64,000 bases of DNA from Microvirga puerhi (GCF_020089865.1 NZ_JAIRBM010000020.1:31611-95610), one strand, 5' to 3'. Positions 35,556 to 44,737 are shown, counted from the stretch's first letter. A program made the numbers and translations. Notes: a model not told the origin generated them from the letters alone.

Positions 35556-35576
35556 GCGAGGCGGATGCCGCCTCGC
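35556..35576 (-). terminator. Attenuator/terminator between binding-protein and permease genes
   Basis: Reading the minus strand, GCGAGGCGG and CCGCCTCGC form a nine-base stem with a three-base loop, followed within two bases by a run of five Ts. It lies in the 115-base gap after the binding-protein stop. Partial termination here would give an excess of binding protein over membrane subunits, a common pattern in ABC importers. Confidence 0.65.
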
Positions 35577-35602
35577 TTTGCGATTCAAGTGATTCAAACC
35601 TG

Positions 35603-36646
35603 CTATTTTGGCAGATTCTTCACCTCATTGTCCCACTTGGACAGGAGGCGCTTGCGCTCTTCGGACGAGCCGTACTTCGCGAAATCGAAGTTGATGAGCT
35701 TGATCTCGTTGAGCTTCGGCGCCTCCGGCGGAACCGGGGTGCTCTTGTTGGACGGCACCTGATAGGACTTCGCTTCCGCGCCAAGCTTCTGTGCGGCAGG
35801 GGTCAGAGCCCAGTCATAGAACTTCTTGGCATTGTCCATGTTCTTGGCGCCCTTGATGATCGACATGGAGCCGATCTCGTAGCCTGTGCCCTCGCATGGG
35901 GCGACGACCTTGATGGGAGCCTTGTCCACGACCATCGTGACGATATCGTGCATGAACGCGATTCCGACTGTGGTCTCGCCGAGCGCCATGGCCTTCGCCG
36001 GCGCAGCACCGGACTTGGTGTACTGATTGACGTTCTTGTGCAGGGCTTTGAGGTATTCAAAGCCTTTCTCCTCACCCATGATCTGAATGATCGTGGCGAG
36101 GAGCGTATAGGCCGTGCCCGACGAGTTCGGGTCGGCCATCTGCACTTCGTCTTTAAGCTTGGGCGTGAGGAGATCCGCCCAGCATTTCGGCTCGACGCCC
36201 TTCGATTTGATCAGCTCGGTGTTGTAGCCGAAGCCAAGGGCGCCCGAGTAGATGCCGATCGTGCGATGCTTGGCCTGCTCCCACTGGCGAACGGCCCAGT
36301 CCTGCAGCTCCTCATTCTTGGGAGACTTGTACTCGACGGTCAGGTCTTCCTCTGCTGCCTGCATATGCGGGTCGCCCGTACCACCCCACCAGATATCGGC
36401 GCGAGGATTCGCAGCTTCCGCTTTGACCTGGGCATAGATTTCGCCCGAGCTCTTGCGTGTCATGGCGACTTTGATGCCCGTCTCGCGCTCGAAGGCGGTC
36501 GTCATGGCGCGGCACCATTCTTCCTGCACGCCACAATACATGACGAGGGCTCCCTGAGCCTGTGCCGTTCCGGCGGACAGGAAGGAGAAAGCGGTTGCTA
36601 CGCCGGCCAGCATCGTGGCCGCTGCAAAGTTCTTGGTTAATTTCAT
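35603..36646 (-). CDS. ABC importer periplasmic binding protein, AfuA-like
   Basis: A 347-residue exported protein with a signal peptide ending near residue 30 (SAGTAQAQ). It is a class D/F-type iron-family binding protein in sequence (LVMYCGVQEEWCRAMTTAFE, KAEAANPRADIWWGGTGDPH), but it shows no FbpA-type paired tyrosines. H233-D234 and E257 have the spacing I recall for the sugar-phosphate ligands H205, D206 and E229 of Actinobacillus AfuA. Uptake of hexose phosphates or similar is therefore favoured over ferric iron. ATG 36646 follows a GGGAGGAC site. It heads the ABC transcript. Confidence 0.85.
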   Translation of the reverse strand: MKLTKNFAAATMLAGVATAFSFLSAGTAQAQGALVMYCGVQEEWCRAMTTAFERETGIKVAMTRKSSGEIYAQVKAEAANPRADIWWGGTGDPHMQAAEEDLTVEYKSPKNEELQDWAVRQWEQAKHRTIGIYSGALGFGYNTELIKSKGVEPKCWADLLTPKLKDEVQMADPNSSGTAYTLLATIIQIMGEEKGFEYLKALHKNVNQYTKSGAAPAKAMALGETTVGIAFMHDIVTMVVDKAPIKVVAPCEGTGYEIGSMSIIKGAKNMDNAKKFYDWALTPAAQKLGAEAKSYQVPSNKSTPVPPEAPKLNEIKLINFDFAKYGSSEERKRLLSKWDNEVKNLPK

Positions 36647-36787
36647 AAGGTCCTCCCACGTAGTGTGATTTGTTTTTCGTTGGCCGGCTAAGCTCCAATC
36701 ATTGGGCTCTCCGGTCAAGACTCTTAAGTGAATCTTTCGGCGTATCCCCAGGAACGCCGAAAAATATTCCAACGGACCCGCTGGATG

Positions 36788-36816
36788 GCGCCGCTTTCCC
36801 TAAGAAGCAGCGGCGC
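36788..36816 (+). terminator. Hairpin with T run between binding-protein promoter and IMPase gene
   Basis: GCGCCGCT and AGCGGCGC form an eight-base stem around a 13-base loop, followed on the plus strand by four Ts. It lies in the 183-base gap between the IMPase and binding-protein genes. Its T run points to the plus strand, so it is not an efficient terminator for the IMPase transcript. It may act as a boundary. Confidence 0.4.
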
Positions 36817-36829
36817 TTTTACGCTGCCT

Positions 36830-37624
36830 TTATGCTGGCTCCTTGGCGATTCCCGCAGCGGCGGAGACGGCGCCAGCCAGCTCTGGGGTGCACACCAGGA
36901 CAGGATTGCCCTTGCGTAGGCCGTCTCCAGCGAGGAAATTATTGGTCCATCCGCCGGCCTCCTCGACAATCAGGAGACCCGCCAGGACATCCCATGCATT
37001 GATATGGAGTTCGCAATAGGCATCGATGCGCCCGTCGGCCACATAGGTGATGCCGAGGGTTCCGGAGCCGGCGCGGCGGACATTGACGCCAAGCTGCTTC
37101 AGGCGCTCCACCAGAGCGATGTAGCTTTCCGTGGGGAGGCGCGACGACCATCCGGCCTCCACGGTGGCCTGTTTGATGTTGGCCAAGCCGCTGACTCGGA
37201 TCGGCTTGCCATTCAGGGTAGCGCCTGCGCCACGACGAGCCGTGTAGAGCTCGCCATGCATGACATCGAGCACAACTCCTATCTCGACGCGGCCATCGCG
37301 GACGAAAGCGATGGAGATGGCGAAGTGAGGGATGCCCCGGGCGAAATTCGCCGTTCCATCGATGGGATCCACGACCCAGACATTCCGCTCGAAGGAGCCG
37401 CCCCCTTCCTCTCCAAAGAACGCGTCGCCTGGAAAAAGGGCGAGCAGGCGGTTTCGAATCAGATCCTCGACCTCCGAATCCGTTGCCGTCAGGAAGTCCT
37501 GGGGGCCCTTCATGTCAGCGAGCTGAGAGCGCGGTCTCTCAAGAAAGCGCTGCCGTGCCAAGGCTCCGGCATCTGCAGCAATGGCACAGGCCGCATCGAA
37601 GCGCGCCTTCAGGTCGTCTGGCAT
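36830..37624 (-). CDS. Inositol-monophosphatase family protein
   Basis: A 264-residue Mg-dependent phosphomonoesterase. The metal-binding motif VWVVDPIDGTANFARGIPH contains D86 and D89, FFGEEGGG supplies the E72/E73 region, and the C-terminal motif is INAWDVLAGLLIVEEAGG. The family includes inositol, histidinol-phosphate and sugar-phosphate phosphatases. It lies upstream of the AfuABC-like genes on the same strand, so it may dephosphorylate imported sugar phosphates. A histidinol-phosphatase role (as for HisN) or PAP phosphatase cannot be excluded. Confidence 0.9.
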   Translation of the reverse strand: MPDDLKARFDAACAIAADAGALARQRFLERPRSQLADMKGPQDFLTATDSEVEDLIRNRLLALFPGDAFFGEEGGGSFERNVWVVDPIDGTANFARGIPHFAISIAFVRDGRVEIGVVLDVMHGELYTARRGAGATLNGKPIRVSGLANIKQATVEAGWSSRLPTESYIALVERLKQLGVNVRRAGSGTLGITYVADGRIDAYCELHINAWDVLAGLLIVEEAGGWTNNFLAGDGLRKGNPVLVCTPELAGAVSAAAGIAKEPA

Positions 37625-37802
37625 TTATCCCCCTTTGAACACTTGGCCCGGGTTGTTGTCGGGTGTTCACACAAGCTTGTTATAAAGCCGAATCCGGTCC
37701 TTTTCGAAGGACATGGCATAGCTTTGCAGTTTCGTTGTTGATTAGCCGGCTCAAATCAATCAGATTTAGATTCTTACCTCAAGAGACTTCTCTCACGCTA
37801 GA

Positions 37803-38240
37803 ATGCCGAAGAATTCCGTAAAGCTTGCCCAAGGCGAACTCAGCCAGGTTGCGGCACTTCCCTTCCGCCTCAAGGACGGAAAGGTCGAGGTGTTGCTTGT
37901 AACCTCGCGCGAGACCAAACGCTGGCTGATCCCCAAGGGCTGGCCGATGAAGGGGAAGAAGCCTTACAAGGCTGCCGCGCAGGAGGCCGCCGAAGAGGCC
38001 GGCGTGAAGGGGGAAATCCGGCAAACGCCGATCGGACACTACGAATACTGGAAGCGCCGGACCGAGCATTTCGATCTTTGTCGGGTCGATGTCTATCCCC
38101 TGGCTGTTTCGAAGCAGCTCAAGTCCTGGCGGGAAAAGGGCCAGCGCGAAGCGCAGTGGTTCGATGTGGAGGATGCTGCATACCGCGTCCTGGAGCCGGC
38201 CTTGGCCGAATTGATCCGGGGCCTTCCTGCTCATCTCTGA
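37803..38240 (+). CDS. Nudix hydrolase
   Basis: A 145-residue Nudix protein. The Nudix helix reads GKKPYKAAAQEAAEEAGVKG, which keeps the EAAEEAG metal-binding core but has Gln where most have Arg. The N-terminal VAALPFRLKDGKVEVLLVTS and WLIPKGWPMKGKKP resemble diphosphoinositol-polyphosphate/Ap5A-type hydrolases, which fits a housekeeping pyrophosphatase. It is divergent from the IMPase gene with a 178-base gap. Confidence 0.88.
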   Translation: MPKNSVKLAQGELSQVAALPFRLKDGKVEVLLVTSRETKRWLIPKGWPMKGKKPYKAAAQEAAEEAGVKGEIRQTPIGHYEYWKRRTEHFDLCRVDVYPLAVSKQLKSWREKGQREAQWFDVEDAAYRVLEPALAELIRGLPAHL

Positions 38241-38366
38241 GCGCAGTTGATCCGCTACGCTGCGAATTTTTGCAACGTCCGGGAACGCAAGGACTCTCAG
38301 GAAGTCTTCCTTAACGTCATCTGGTCGGCGCCGTCCGGCCTTCCGCTGCGTTGATGGGAGATCGGC

Positions 38367-39542
38367 ATGAAAGCGCTGCGCTGGTACGGAAAGGGAGATA
38401 TCCGCTGTGAGACGGTTCTCGATCCGCAGATCGAAGAGCCTCGCGACGCGATCATCAAGGTTACAAGCTGCGCGATCTGCGGATCGGACTTGCATCTCTA
38501 CGATCACTTCATGCCCGGTATGCAGAAGGGCGACATCATGGGCCACGAGACCATGGGCGAGGTCGTCGAAATCGGCTCTTCCATCAAGAATCTGAAGGTC
38601 GGCGATCGGGTTGTCATCCCGTTCACGATCATCTGCGGCGAGTGCGAACAGTGCCGTCGCGGAAACTTCTCCGTCTGCGAGCGCACCAACCGCAATGCAA
38701 ATCTTGCAGCCAAGGTCTTTGGCCATACGACGGCCGGCCTTTTTGGCTACACGCATCTCACGGGCGGCTATCCGGGCGGCCAAGCCGAATACCTGCGCGT
38801 GCCATATGCGGATACGACACATATCAAGGTTCCTGACGGCCTCAGAGACGAGCAGCTCCTATTCCTCAGCGACATTTTTCCCACGGGATGGCAGGCGGCC
38901 GTGCAATGCGATATCGAGCCGACGGACACTGTCGCGATCTGGGGCGCCGGCCCGGTCGGCCAGATGGCGATCCGCAGTGCTCTTCTCCTCGGAGCCAAGC
39001 AGGTCATCGTCATTGACTGCGTTCCGGAGCGCCTGAGTATGGCTCAGGCAGGTGGCGCTATTCCTATCGACTTCCAGGAGGAAAGCGTCATCGAGCGGCT
39101 CAACGAGCTGACGAGAGGCAGGGGGCCTGAGAAATGCATCGATGCCGTCGGCCTCGAGGCACATGTCTCGATGAAGCATCCCGACACCGTTCTCGACCGT
39201 GCGAAGCAGGCCGTGATGCTGGAAACCGATCGTCCGCATGTGCTGCGTGAGATGATGTATGTCTGCCGTCCCGCCGGCGTCCTATCGGTGCCGGGCGTCT
39301 ATGGCGGGCTCCTCGACAAGATCCCGTTCGGTGCCGTCATGAACAAAGGCCTCACGATCCGTACCGGCCAGACTCATGTGAACCGCTGGACCGACGATCT
39401 GCTGCGGCGGATCCAAGAAGGGCAGATCGATCCTTCCTTCGTCATCACCCATACGGTTGCCCTCGAAGAGGGACCACAAATGTACGAGACGTTTCGCGAC
39501 AAGAAGGACGGCTGCATCAAGGTCGTCCTCAAGCCCCATTGA
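38367..39542 (+). CDS. Zinc-dependent alcohol dehydrogenase, formaldehyde-dehydrogenase-like
   Basis: A 391-residue medium-chain dehydrogenase. Catalytic zinc ligands are expected at C38 ([13 protein letters not shown]) and H60-E61 (MGHETMGEV). The structural zinc cysteines are C90, C93, C96 and C104 in [15 protein letters not shown]. The Rossmann fold starts with [19 protein letters not shown]. This threonine-dehydrogenase/FDH-like group includes glutathione-independent formaldehyde dehydrogenases. The substrate is not fixed by context. It is followed after eight bases by a gene for a membrane protein. Confidence 0.92.
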   Translation: MKALRWYGKGDIRCETVLDPQIEEPRDAIIKVTSCAICGSDLHLYDHFMPGMQKGDIMGHETMGEVVEIGSSIKNLKVGDRVVIPFTIICGECEQCRRGNFSVCERTNRNANLAAKVFGHTTAGLFGYTHLTGGYPGGQAEYLRVPYADTTHIKVPDGLRDEQLLFLSDIFPTGWQAAVQCDIEPTDTVAIWGAGPVGQMAIRSALLLGAKQVIVIDCVPERLSMAQAGGAIPIDFQEESVIERLNELTRGRGPEKCIDAVGLEAHVSMKHPDTVLDRAKQAVMLETDRPHVLREMMYVCRPAGVLSVPGVYGGLLDKIPFGAVMNKGLTIRTGQTHVNRWTDDLLRRIQEGQIDPSFVITHTVALEEGPQMYETFRDKKDGCIKVVLKPH

Positions 39543-39550
39543 GGTGTTCC

Positions 39551-40123
39551 ATGGCTCGCCACCGTCAGATGCAGTCTTATAAAACGCGCTCACAAGGCTC
39601 GGCCGAGACTTTGGCACGCGGGCTCGGCTGGTTCAGTCTTGTTCTCGGAGCCGCGGAACTCTTCGGTGCCAAGAGCATGGCGAGCTGGCTCGGTGTGGAG
39701 CGGCAGGAAGGCCTCATCCGTGCTTACGGAGCACGGGAAGTCGCAACGGGAATCGGCATTCTGTCCCAAAGGGACCCGACTGCCTGGGTCTGGGGAAGGG
39801 TTGCCGGAGACGCACTGGATCTTGCCACGCTCGGCAACGCCTTGCGTGATCGGCATGCGCACCATGATCGCGTCGCCCTTGCCTTCGGTGCCGTGGCAGG
39901 TGTGACCGTTCTCGACGTGGTCTGTGCCAATGCCCTCACGGGGCAGAATGCTCAACCGGCACGGCGCTTCGACTACAGCGACAGAAGCGGTCTGCCGCGT
40001 CCGCCAAATCAGATGCGCGGAGCTGCCAGAGATTTCGAGGTGCCGCGAGACATGCGCATCCCCGATGCCCTTCGACCTTACAGGCAGCCCCAGAGGATCG
40101 GGCGCCCGCAGCCGTCCATGTAA
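39551..40123 (+). CDS. Putative membrane protein, often next to Zn-ADH
   Basis: A 190-residue protein with hydrophobic helices near ARGLGWFSLVLGAAELFGAK and FGAVAGVTVLDVVCANALTG and a polar proline- and arginine-rich tail. The body is reminiscent of the membrane part of the cyclase/dehydrase-like (COG5637) proteins of Methylobacteriaceae, though no cyclase domain is present. No function is known. Its tight link to the Zn-ADH (eight bases) and to the DUF488 gene (six bases) indicates one transcript. Confidence 0.65.
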   Translation: MARHRQMQSYKTRSQGSAETLARGLGWFSLVLGAAELFGAKSMASWLGVERQEGLIRAYGAREVATGIGILSQRDPTAWVWGRVAGDALDLATLGNALRDRHAHHDRVALAFGAVAGVTVLDVVCANALTGQNAQPARRFDYSDRSGLPRPPNQMRGAARDFEVPRDMRIPDALRPYRQPQRIGRPQPSM

Positions 40124-40129
40124 GAGCGC

Positions 40130-40579
40130 ATGGCAAAGTCTCGCATCTTCACTATCGGTTATGAGGGAGCACATCCCGATCGCTTCCTCGAAACCTTGAA
40201 GGACGCCGGTATCGCCACGCTGGCGGATGTGCGTGCCGTTGCTCTCTCACGCAAGCGTGGCTTCTCGAAGTCTGCTCTGCGCGAAGCACTAGCCGGACAG
40301 GGAATCGGCTACGAGCACTTCATTCGTCTCGGAACGCCCAAGGAGGGACGACAGGCAGCGCGTGCCGGCGACGCTGCCTTGATGACGCGAGTCTATTGCG
40401 ACGAAGTGCTGAAGACCCCCCAGGCACAGGAAGCTTTTGAGGAACTGGCCGAGATGGCCCAACAGCAGCCGATTTGCCTTCTCTGCTTCGAGCGCGACCC
40501 TGCCCTGTGTCATCGGCGTATTCTCGCCAACCGCTTGGCCGATCGCGGGATGGAGGTTGTCGATCTGACCGTGTTTTGA
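40130..40579 (+). CDS. DUF488 family protein
   Basis: A 149-residue protein of the DUF488 family. The N-terminal IFTIGYEGAHPDRFLETL and the central VRAVALSRKRGFSKSAL and FIRLGTPKEGR are diagnostic, as is the C-terminal LLCFERDPALCHRRIL, with a conserved Cys-x-x-x-x-x-x-Cys-His. The biochemical role is unknown. A nucleic-acid or redox function has been suggested for relatives. It is probably cotranscribed with the membrane-protein gene six bases upstream. Confidence 0.88.
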   Translation: MAKSRIFTIGYEGAHPDRFLETLKDAGIATLADVRAVALSRKRGFSKSALREALAGQGIGYEHFIRLGTPKEGRQAARAGDAALMTRVYCDEVLKTPQAQEAFEELAEMAQQQPICLLCFERDPALCHRRILANRLADRGMEVVDLTVF

Positions 40580-40638
40580 ATGAGCCTTGACATGATCGTA
40601 CCGGAATGGCCCTTCTGACCATCGCCACGGGAGGCCAC

Positions 40639-41181
40639 ATGGACGCAATCATCGAAGCTGTCAGCAGCCATCCGATCCATGCTTTCAGTAAGCCGACCCG
40701 GGGTCGCATCCGGCTCCTCGCCGGGCTCGGCGTGGAGGGCGACGCTCATGCGGGCACCACCGTAAAGCACCGTTCAAGGGTTGCGAGAGACCCGATGCAG
40801 CCGAACCTGCGCCAAGTCCATCTGATTCATGCCGAATTGCACGACGAGCTGCGGGCCAAAGGATTTCACGTATCCGCAGGAGACATGGGAGAGAACATCA
40901 CCACCCGTGGAATTGATCTCCTGGGACTTCCTGTAGGGACAAGACTGCTCCTCGGAGGTCAGGCTGTGGTCGAGGTGACCGGCTTGAGGAATCCGTGCGT
41001 CCAGATTGATCGCTTCCAGAAAGGCATGATGGCCGCGGTGCTCGATCATGATGACAAAGGGAATCTCGTGCGCAAGGCGGGTATCATGGGGATTGTCCTG
41101 GCGGGAGGCGATGTGATGCCTGGCGATCGAGTGCTGGTTGAACTGCCCCGATTGCCCCATAGGCGTCTCGAGCCCGTCTAG
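40639..41181 (+). CDS. MOSC domain protein
   Basis: A 180-residue protein from ATG 40639 (MDAIIEAVSSHPIHAF), chosen because GGGAGG lies just upstream. It shows the MOSC pattern: GLGVEGDAHAGTTVKHRS near the start, MGENITTRGIDL and the conserved cysteine in GLRNPCVQIDRF. MOSC domains bind molybdenum cofactor and donate or accept sulfur, as in YiiM, which reduces N-hydroxylated compounds. Without an adjacent reductase the role is open. A hairpin (41188-41206) follows. Confidence 0.88.
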   Translation: MDAIIEAVSSHPIHAFSKPTRGRIRLLAGLGVEGDAHAGTTVKHRSRVARDPMQPNLRQVHLIHAELHDELRAKGFHVSAGDMGENITTRGIDLLGLPVGTRLLLGGQAVVEVTGLRNPCVQIDRFQKGMMAAVLDHDDKGNLVRKAGIMGIVLAGGDVMPGDRVLVELPRLPHRRLEPV

Positions 41182-41506
41182 ACGTCTCGGGACGGACCAA
41201 GTCCCGCGCAGTGATGAATCAGATCACATCTTTTGATGGCGTCATATGGTCAAAACGGACTGAAAAGATCCCTGCCTACGTTGCCAAAGGCTACGATATC
41301 AGTTACGTCTTGGATAGGTTCATTTTTGTGAGGGAGGATTGCATGGCAGTTGTCGCACGCTTGCGCAATGTTCCTCCCATGTTCAAGTCATAGGCTGAAC
41401 GACGCGGCCGAAAGGCCCTGAACCATCCCCTGATTTTCCGTTTTTGAAGCGCGCGCGTGGTGTGTCAGCCATCGCTGCAGTCGCTCTTCCAGGAGAGGTC
41501 CGCCCG
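41182..41506 (+). other. AT-richer gap between MOSC and ABC-exporter genes
   Basis: 325 bases with no firm gene. The segment 41211-41393 is open for 60 codons on the plus strand (MMNQITSFDGVIW to VPPMFKS) and is clearly lower in GC than its neighbours, but it has no ribosome site and no similarity I recognise. It could be a small foreign or decayed gene, or just promoter DNA. Confidence 0.4.
41188..41206 (+). terminator. Weak hairpin after MOSC gene
   Basis: CGGGAC and GTCCCG arms around a seven-base loop, six bases after the stop, without a T run. Confidence 0.3.
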
Positions 41507-43336
41507 ATGCGGACCGATCATCCAATGAAACAGCAAAAGAAGCGCGGGGACGCCACCCGCGATGTCCTGAGATTCACGTTCCTCCATTGGCGGCGCGAGC
41601 CCCGGTTCGTCGTGCTCATCGTTGCGACGATGATGGCTTCGACCCTTGCGGATGTGTTCATGCCGGTCTTCGCTGGCCGCCTCGTCGACGCGATTTCCCT
41701 CGGAATGGCGGACCGAGATGCTGCTTTGTCCAGTGCGGTGACGGCTTTCATCGCGATGACCGGGCTTGGCCTCATCATGGTCGTCATGCGGCATCTGGCA
41801 TTCTACAGCATCGTCGAATTGACGCTACGCGTCATGTCGCGCGTCGCGCAGGATGCCTTTGCACGCGTGCAACGCTTTTCTGCCGATTGGCACGCAAACA
41901 GTTTCGCAGGCTCGATCGTGCGCAAGATCACGCGTGGAATGTGGGCCCTCGATCTTCTGAACGACACGATTCTGCTCGCATTGTTGCCATCTGTCGTGGT
42001 GCTGCTGGGCTCCATGATCGTGCTCGGCCTGCACTGGCCGGTGATGGGATTTGTGATCGCCCTGGGCACCGTTGCCTACATCGCAATGACGGTTCTTCTG
42101 TCGACACTCTATGTCGCGCCCGCTGCCCGGCTGGCCAATGCCTGGGATACGAAGGTAGGCGGCACGTTGGCCGATGCCTTAAGCTGCAATGCAGTCGTGA
42201 AAGCCTTCGGTGCCGAAGTCCGTGAAGATGCACGTCTGCGGAGCGTGTTAACGAAGTGGCAGAGCCGAACCCAACGGATCTGGCAGCGCGGCACGAACAG
42301 CGGCACCGCGCAGCTCATTGCTCTTCTCCTGATCCGGGCCGCAATCATCGGTACGGCGCTCTGGCTGTGGTGGAATGATCGCGCGTCGCCTGGAGACTTG
42401 GCCTATGTGATCACGACCTATTTCGTCATCCACGGCTATCTGCGGGACGTCGGCATGCACATCAACAACCTGCGTCGTTCCGTGAACGATATGGAGGAGT
42501 TGGTAGATATCCACGCCGAACCGATCGGCATTGAGGATCGCGCCGCTGCGCCTGCGATAAGCATTGCCAGAGGCGAGATCATCTTCGATGGGGTGATGTT
42601 CCATTATTCTGGACATGACACGCCACTCTACGATGAACTGTCCTTGGTGATCCGTGCAGGAGAGCGGGTCGGCTTGGTGGGTCCGTCCGGCTCAGGCAAG
42701 ACGACGCTCGTCAAGCTCGTGCAGCGGCTCTACGATGTGTCGGGTGGGCGGATTCTGATCGACGGACAGGATATCGCCGCCGTTCAGCAGGCGACGCTCC
42801 GGGCGCAGATCGCCATCGTGCAGCAGGAACCCATCCTGTTCCACCGGACGCTTGCGGAAAATATCGCCTACGCGCGACCTGGCGCATCCATGGCGGAGAT
42901 CGAGCATGCGGCACGCCTCGCCAATGCGCATGAGTTCATCACGCGTCTGCCGAAGGCTTACGGTACGCTCGTCGGTGAGCGCGGCGTGAAGCTCTCCGGC
43001 GGTGAGCGCCAGCGCGTGGCCATTGCGCGTGCCTTCCTGGCTGATGCGCCGATCCTGATCCTGGACGAGGCGACGTCGGCCCTCGACTCGGAGTCCGAGA
43101 TGTTGATCCAGCAGGCCATGGAGCGGCTGATGGAAGGCCGGACTTCGATCGTCATCGCACACCGGCTCTCAACGGTTCGCGCGCTCGACCGAATTCTCGT
43201 CTTCGACAAGGGCCGTATCATCGAGGAAGGAACGCATGCGAGCCTTTATCGCAAGGGCGGCCTCTATCGCCGCCTCTGCGATCATCAGGGGCTCGACTTC
43301 GGAGTGCGGGAGCGCCGGGAGCAGGCTGCGGAATAG
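41507..43336 (+). CDS. ABC exporter, fused membrane and ATPase domains
   Basis: A 609-residue half-exporter. Six predicted helices occupy roughly residues 25-320 (for example VVLIVATMMASTLADVFMPV and YSIVELTLRVMSRVAQDAF). The ATPase domain follows with Walker A GPSGSGKTTLVKLV, signature KLSGGERQRVAIARA and Walker B ILILDEATSALD. It would homodimerise and export a lipid, peptide or drug. ATG 41507 is preferred (GGAGAGG upstream). The frame extends 21 codons further to a TTG with no ribosome site. Confidence 0.92.
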   Translation: MRTDHPMKQQKKRGDATRDVLRFTFLHWRREPRFVVLIVATMMASTLADVFMPVFAGRLVDAISLGMADRDAALSSAVTAFIAMTGLGLIMVVMRHLAFYSIVELTLRVMSRVAQDAFARVQRFSADWHANSFAGSIVRKITRGMWALDLLNDTILLALLPSVVVLLGSMIVLGLHWPVMGFVIALGTVAYIAMTVLLSTLYVAPAARLANAWDTKVGGTLADALSCNAVVKAFGAEVREDARLRSVLTKWQSRTQRIWQRGTNSGTAQLIALLLIRAAIIGTALWLWWNDRASPGDLAYVITTYFVIHGYLRDVGMHINNLRRSVNDMEELVDIHAEPIGIEDRAAAPAISIARGEIIFDGVMFHYSGHDTPLYDELSLVIRAGERVGLVGPSGSGKTTLVKLVQRLYDVSGGRILIDGQDIAAVQQATLRAQIAIVQQEPILFHRTLAENIAYARPGASMAEIEHAARLANAHEFITRLPKAYGTLVGERGVKLSGGERQRVAIARAFLADAPILILDEATSALDSESEMLIQQAMERLMEGRTSIVIAHRLSTVRALDRILVFDKGRIIEEGTHASLYRKGGLYRRLCDHQGLDFGVRERREQAAE

Positions 43337-43339
43337 CTA

Positions 43340-44737
43340 TCATAGGCTGCAGGTGATCGGCACGATCGACGAGCGGACAATTCCAGCAATATCGGCGGTG
43401 CTCTCCATGGGCGCCGCCGGTTTCGTAAGGATCGAGGCAAGGCTTGGAAAACGCTCCGTCAACAAGTTAGCCGGCACGACTGCGTAGCGTGCGCTCGGCA
43501 CGATTCCGGCAATCTGACGTGAACTGGAGGGCGCGGCGTTAACCAGACCGATCAGGGCGCCCGCTTCACTGATGACTGGTGCTCCGCTCGCACCGGGTTG
43601 AAGGGCGCCGGTAAGGGTCTGCCCGTCCTCTATCGTGGCTGCTGCGGCCAGAAGTTTCTCCCCATCTCCATCGTTGCCGAAGGCGAAGACCAGGGCTCTT
43701 TGTCCGACTGCGGCGGTATCGGGGGAAAGGGCTGCGGGACGGCCCTCCAGATCCTGAGACATCTCGAGCAGAAACGGGCCTTTCCCATTGATCTGCTGAA
43801 CCTTGGCATTGCGGATCCTGATTTCTTTACAGCGATCCAGAGGGGCAGCCGTTAGAACGTGACGCTTGCCCAAAATCAGGCCGGTCCCGTAGGGCGCCTG
43901 CCCGCCGGTTACCGTGGGGGGCGAAGGGGTGGCTGGCACGGACGCCGGTTGGGCCACGATGGGTCCAGGGCCCGTTGGGAAAGGCACGAAGGAGTTGGCA
44001 ATAGCGACCACGAGCCGATCGAATTGCGGGGCAACAGATTTGTCGTAGCCGATGGAGAAAGCTCTGATTCCGGAAGCGGCGCCAGCATATCGGGTATAGA
44101 ACTTCCCCGCAGGGGTCTCCCCGGCGATGACGAAGAAATCAGGTCTCAACACCTTATAGGTGACCACTCGCCCAGGTGTCTTGATGGCGAGGTTCCTGTC
44201 ATAGATGGAAGATAGAGTTGCATCGCCGGGCGCGACCCGCGTGTCGAGGGTGACCTTGCCGTCCGCACTTTGCCACCTGCTGCCACCATTCGGGTTGTCC
44301 CCTGATTTCGACAGAAGCTTCAGGGGAACGCCAAGCTGCACCCCTGACTTCGCATCGATCACGGTCTCGAATCCGACCGCAGTGCGATCATTGCGGGCAT
44401 TTGCCTGAAGGGTGTTGCGATCGGCGGCACTCAGGATGCCGGTGGACGGACGTCCGGTATTTTTCTGAAAGGTGGACATCGCATCGAAGGTCTGGCGACC
44501 GAAGGTTCCATCGGCCACGCCGCTGTAATCTCCTGTCCAGATCAGCCCTTCCTGAATCCCACGCCGGTCGGCTTCGGGAAGCGCTTCGAAGGCCGAGCGT
44601 GCCGCATCGATGGCTGGATCTGGCGCCCGCGTGGAGGGGGCGGGCTGCGCCCATGACAAAGTCACGGTCCAGGGATTGGCAACGCCCCAAAGAAGTGCGC
44701 ATACACACAAGGCCAGTTTTGGAGGGGCGTAATTCAT
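43340..44737 (-). CDS. Exported peptidoglycan-binding protein with degenerate trypsin-like domain
   Basis: A 465-residue protein with a signal peptide (cleavage near SWAQ, residue 31). A PG-binding-1-like segment (IQEGLIWTGDYSGVADGTFG to ILSAADRNTLQANA) covers about 60-115, and a middle domain of unknown type spans 120-250. A C-terminal trypsin-like domain runs from about 283 to the end. In that domain the His site TAAH reads TAAP (P299) and no DLALL aspartate is visible, while the serine region GASGAP (S384) remains. It is therefore probably a non-catalytic protease homologue that binds wall or peptide. It faces the divergent LprI-like gene. Confidence 0.8.
   Translation of the reverse strand: MNYAPPKLALCVCALLWGVANPWTVTLSWAQPAPSTRAPDPAIDAARSAFEALPEADRRGIQEGLIWTGDYSGVADGTFGRQTFDAMSTFQKNTGRPSTGILSAADRNTLQANARNDRTAVGFETVIDAKSGVQLGVPLKLLSKSGDNPNGGSRWQSADGKVTLDTRVAPGDATLSSIYDRNLAIKTPGRVVTYKVLRPDFFVIAGETPAGKFYTRYAGAASGIRAFSIGYDKSVAPQFDRLVVAIANSFVPFPTGPGPIVAQPASVPATPSPPTVTGGQAPYGTGLILGKRHVLTAAPLDRCKEIRIRNAKVQQINGKGPFLLEMSQDLEGRPAALSPDTAAVGQRALVFAFGNDGDGEKLLAAAATIEDGQTLTGALQPGASGAPVISEAGALIGLVNAAPSSSRQIAGIVPSARYAVVPANLLTERFPSLASILTKPAAPMESTADIAGIVRSSIVPITCSL

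Noticed and set aside
37779..38822. Open frame on the minus strand over the Nudix and Zn-ADH genes
   Set aside because: Antisense to two clear enzymes, with no recognisable domain.
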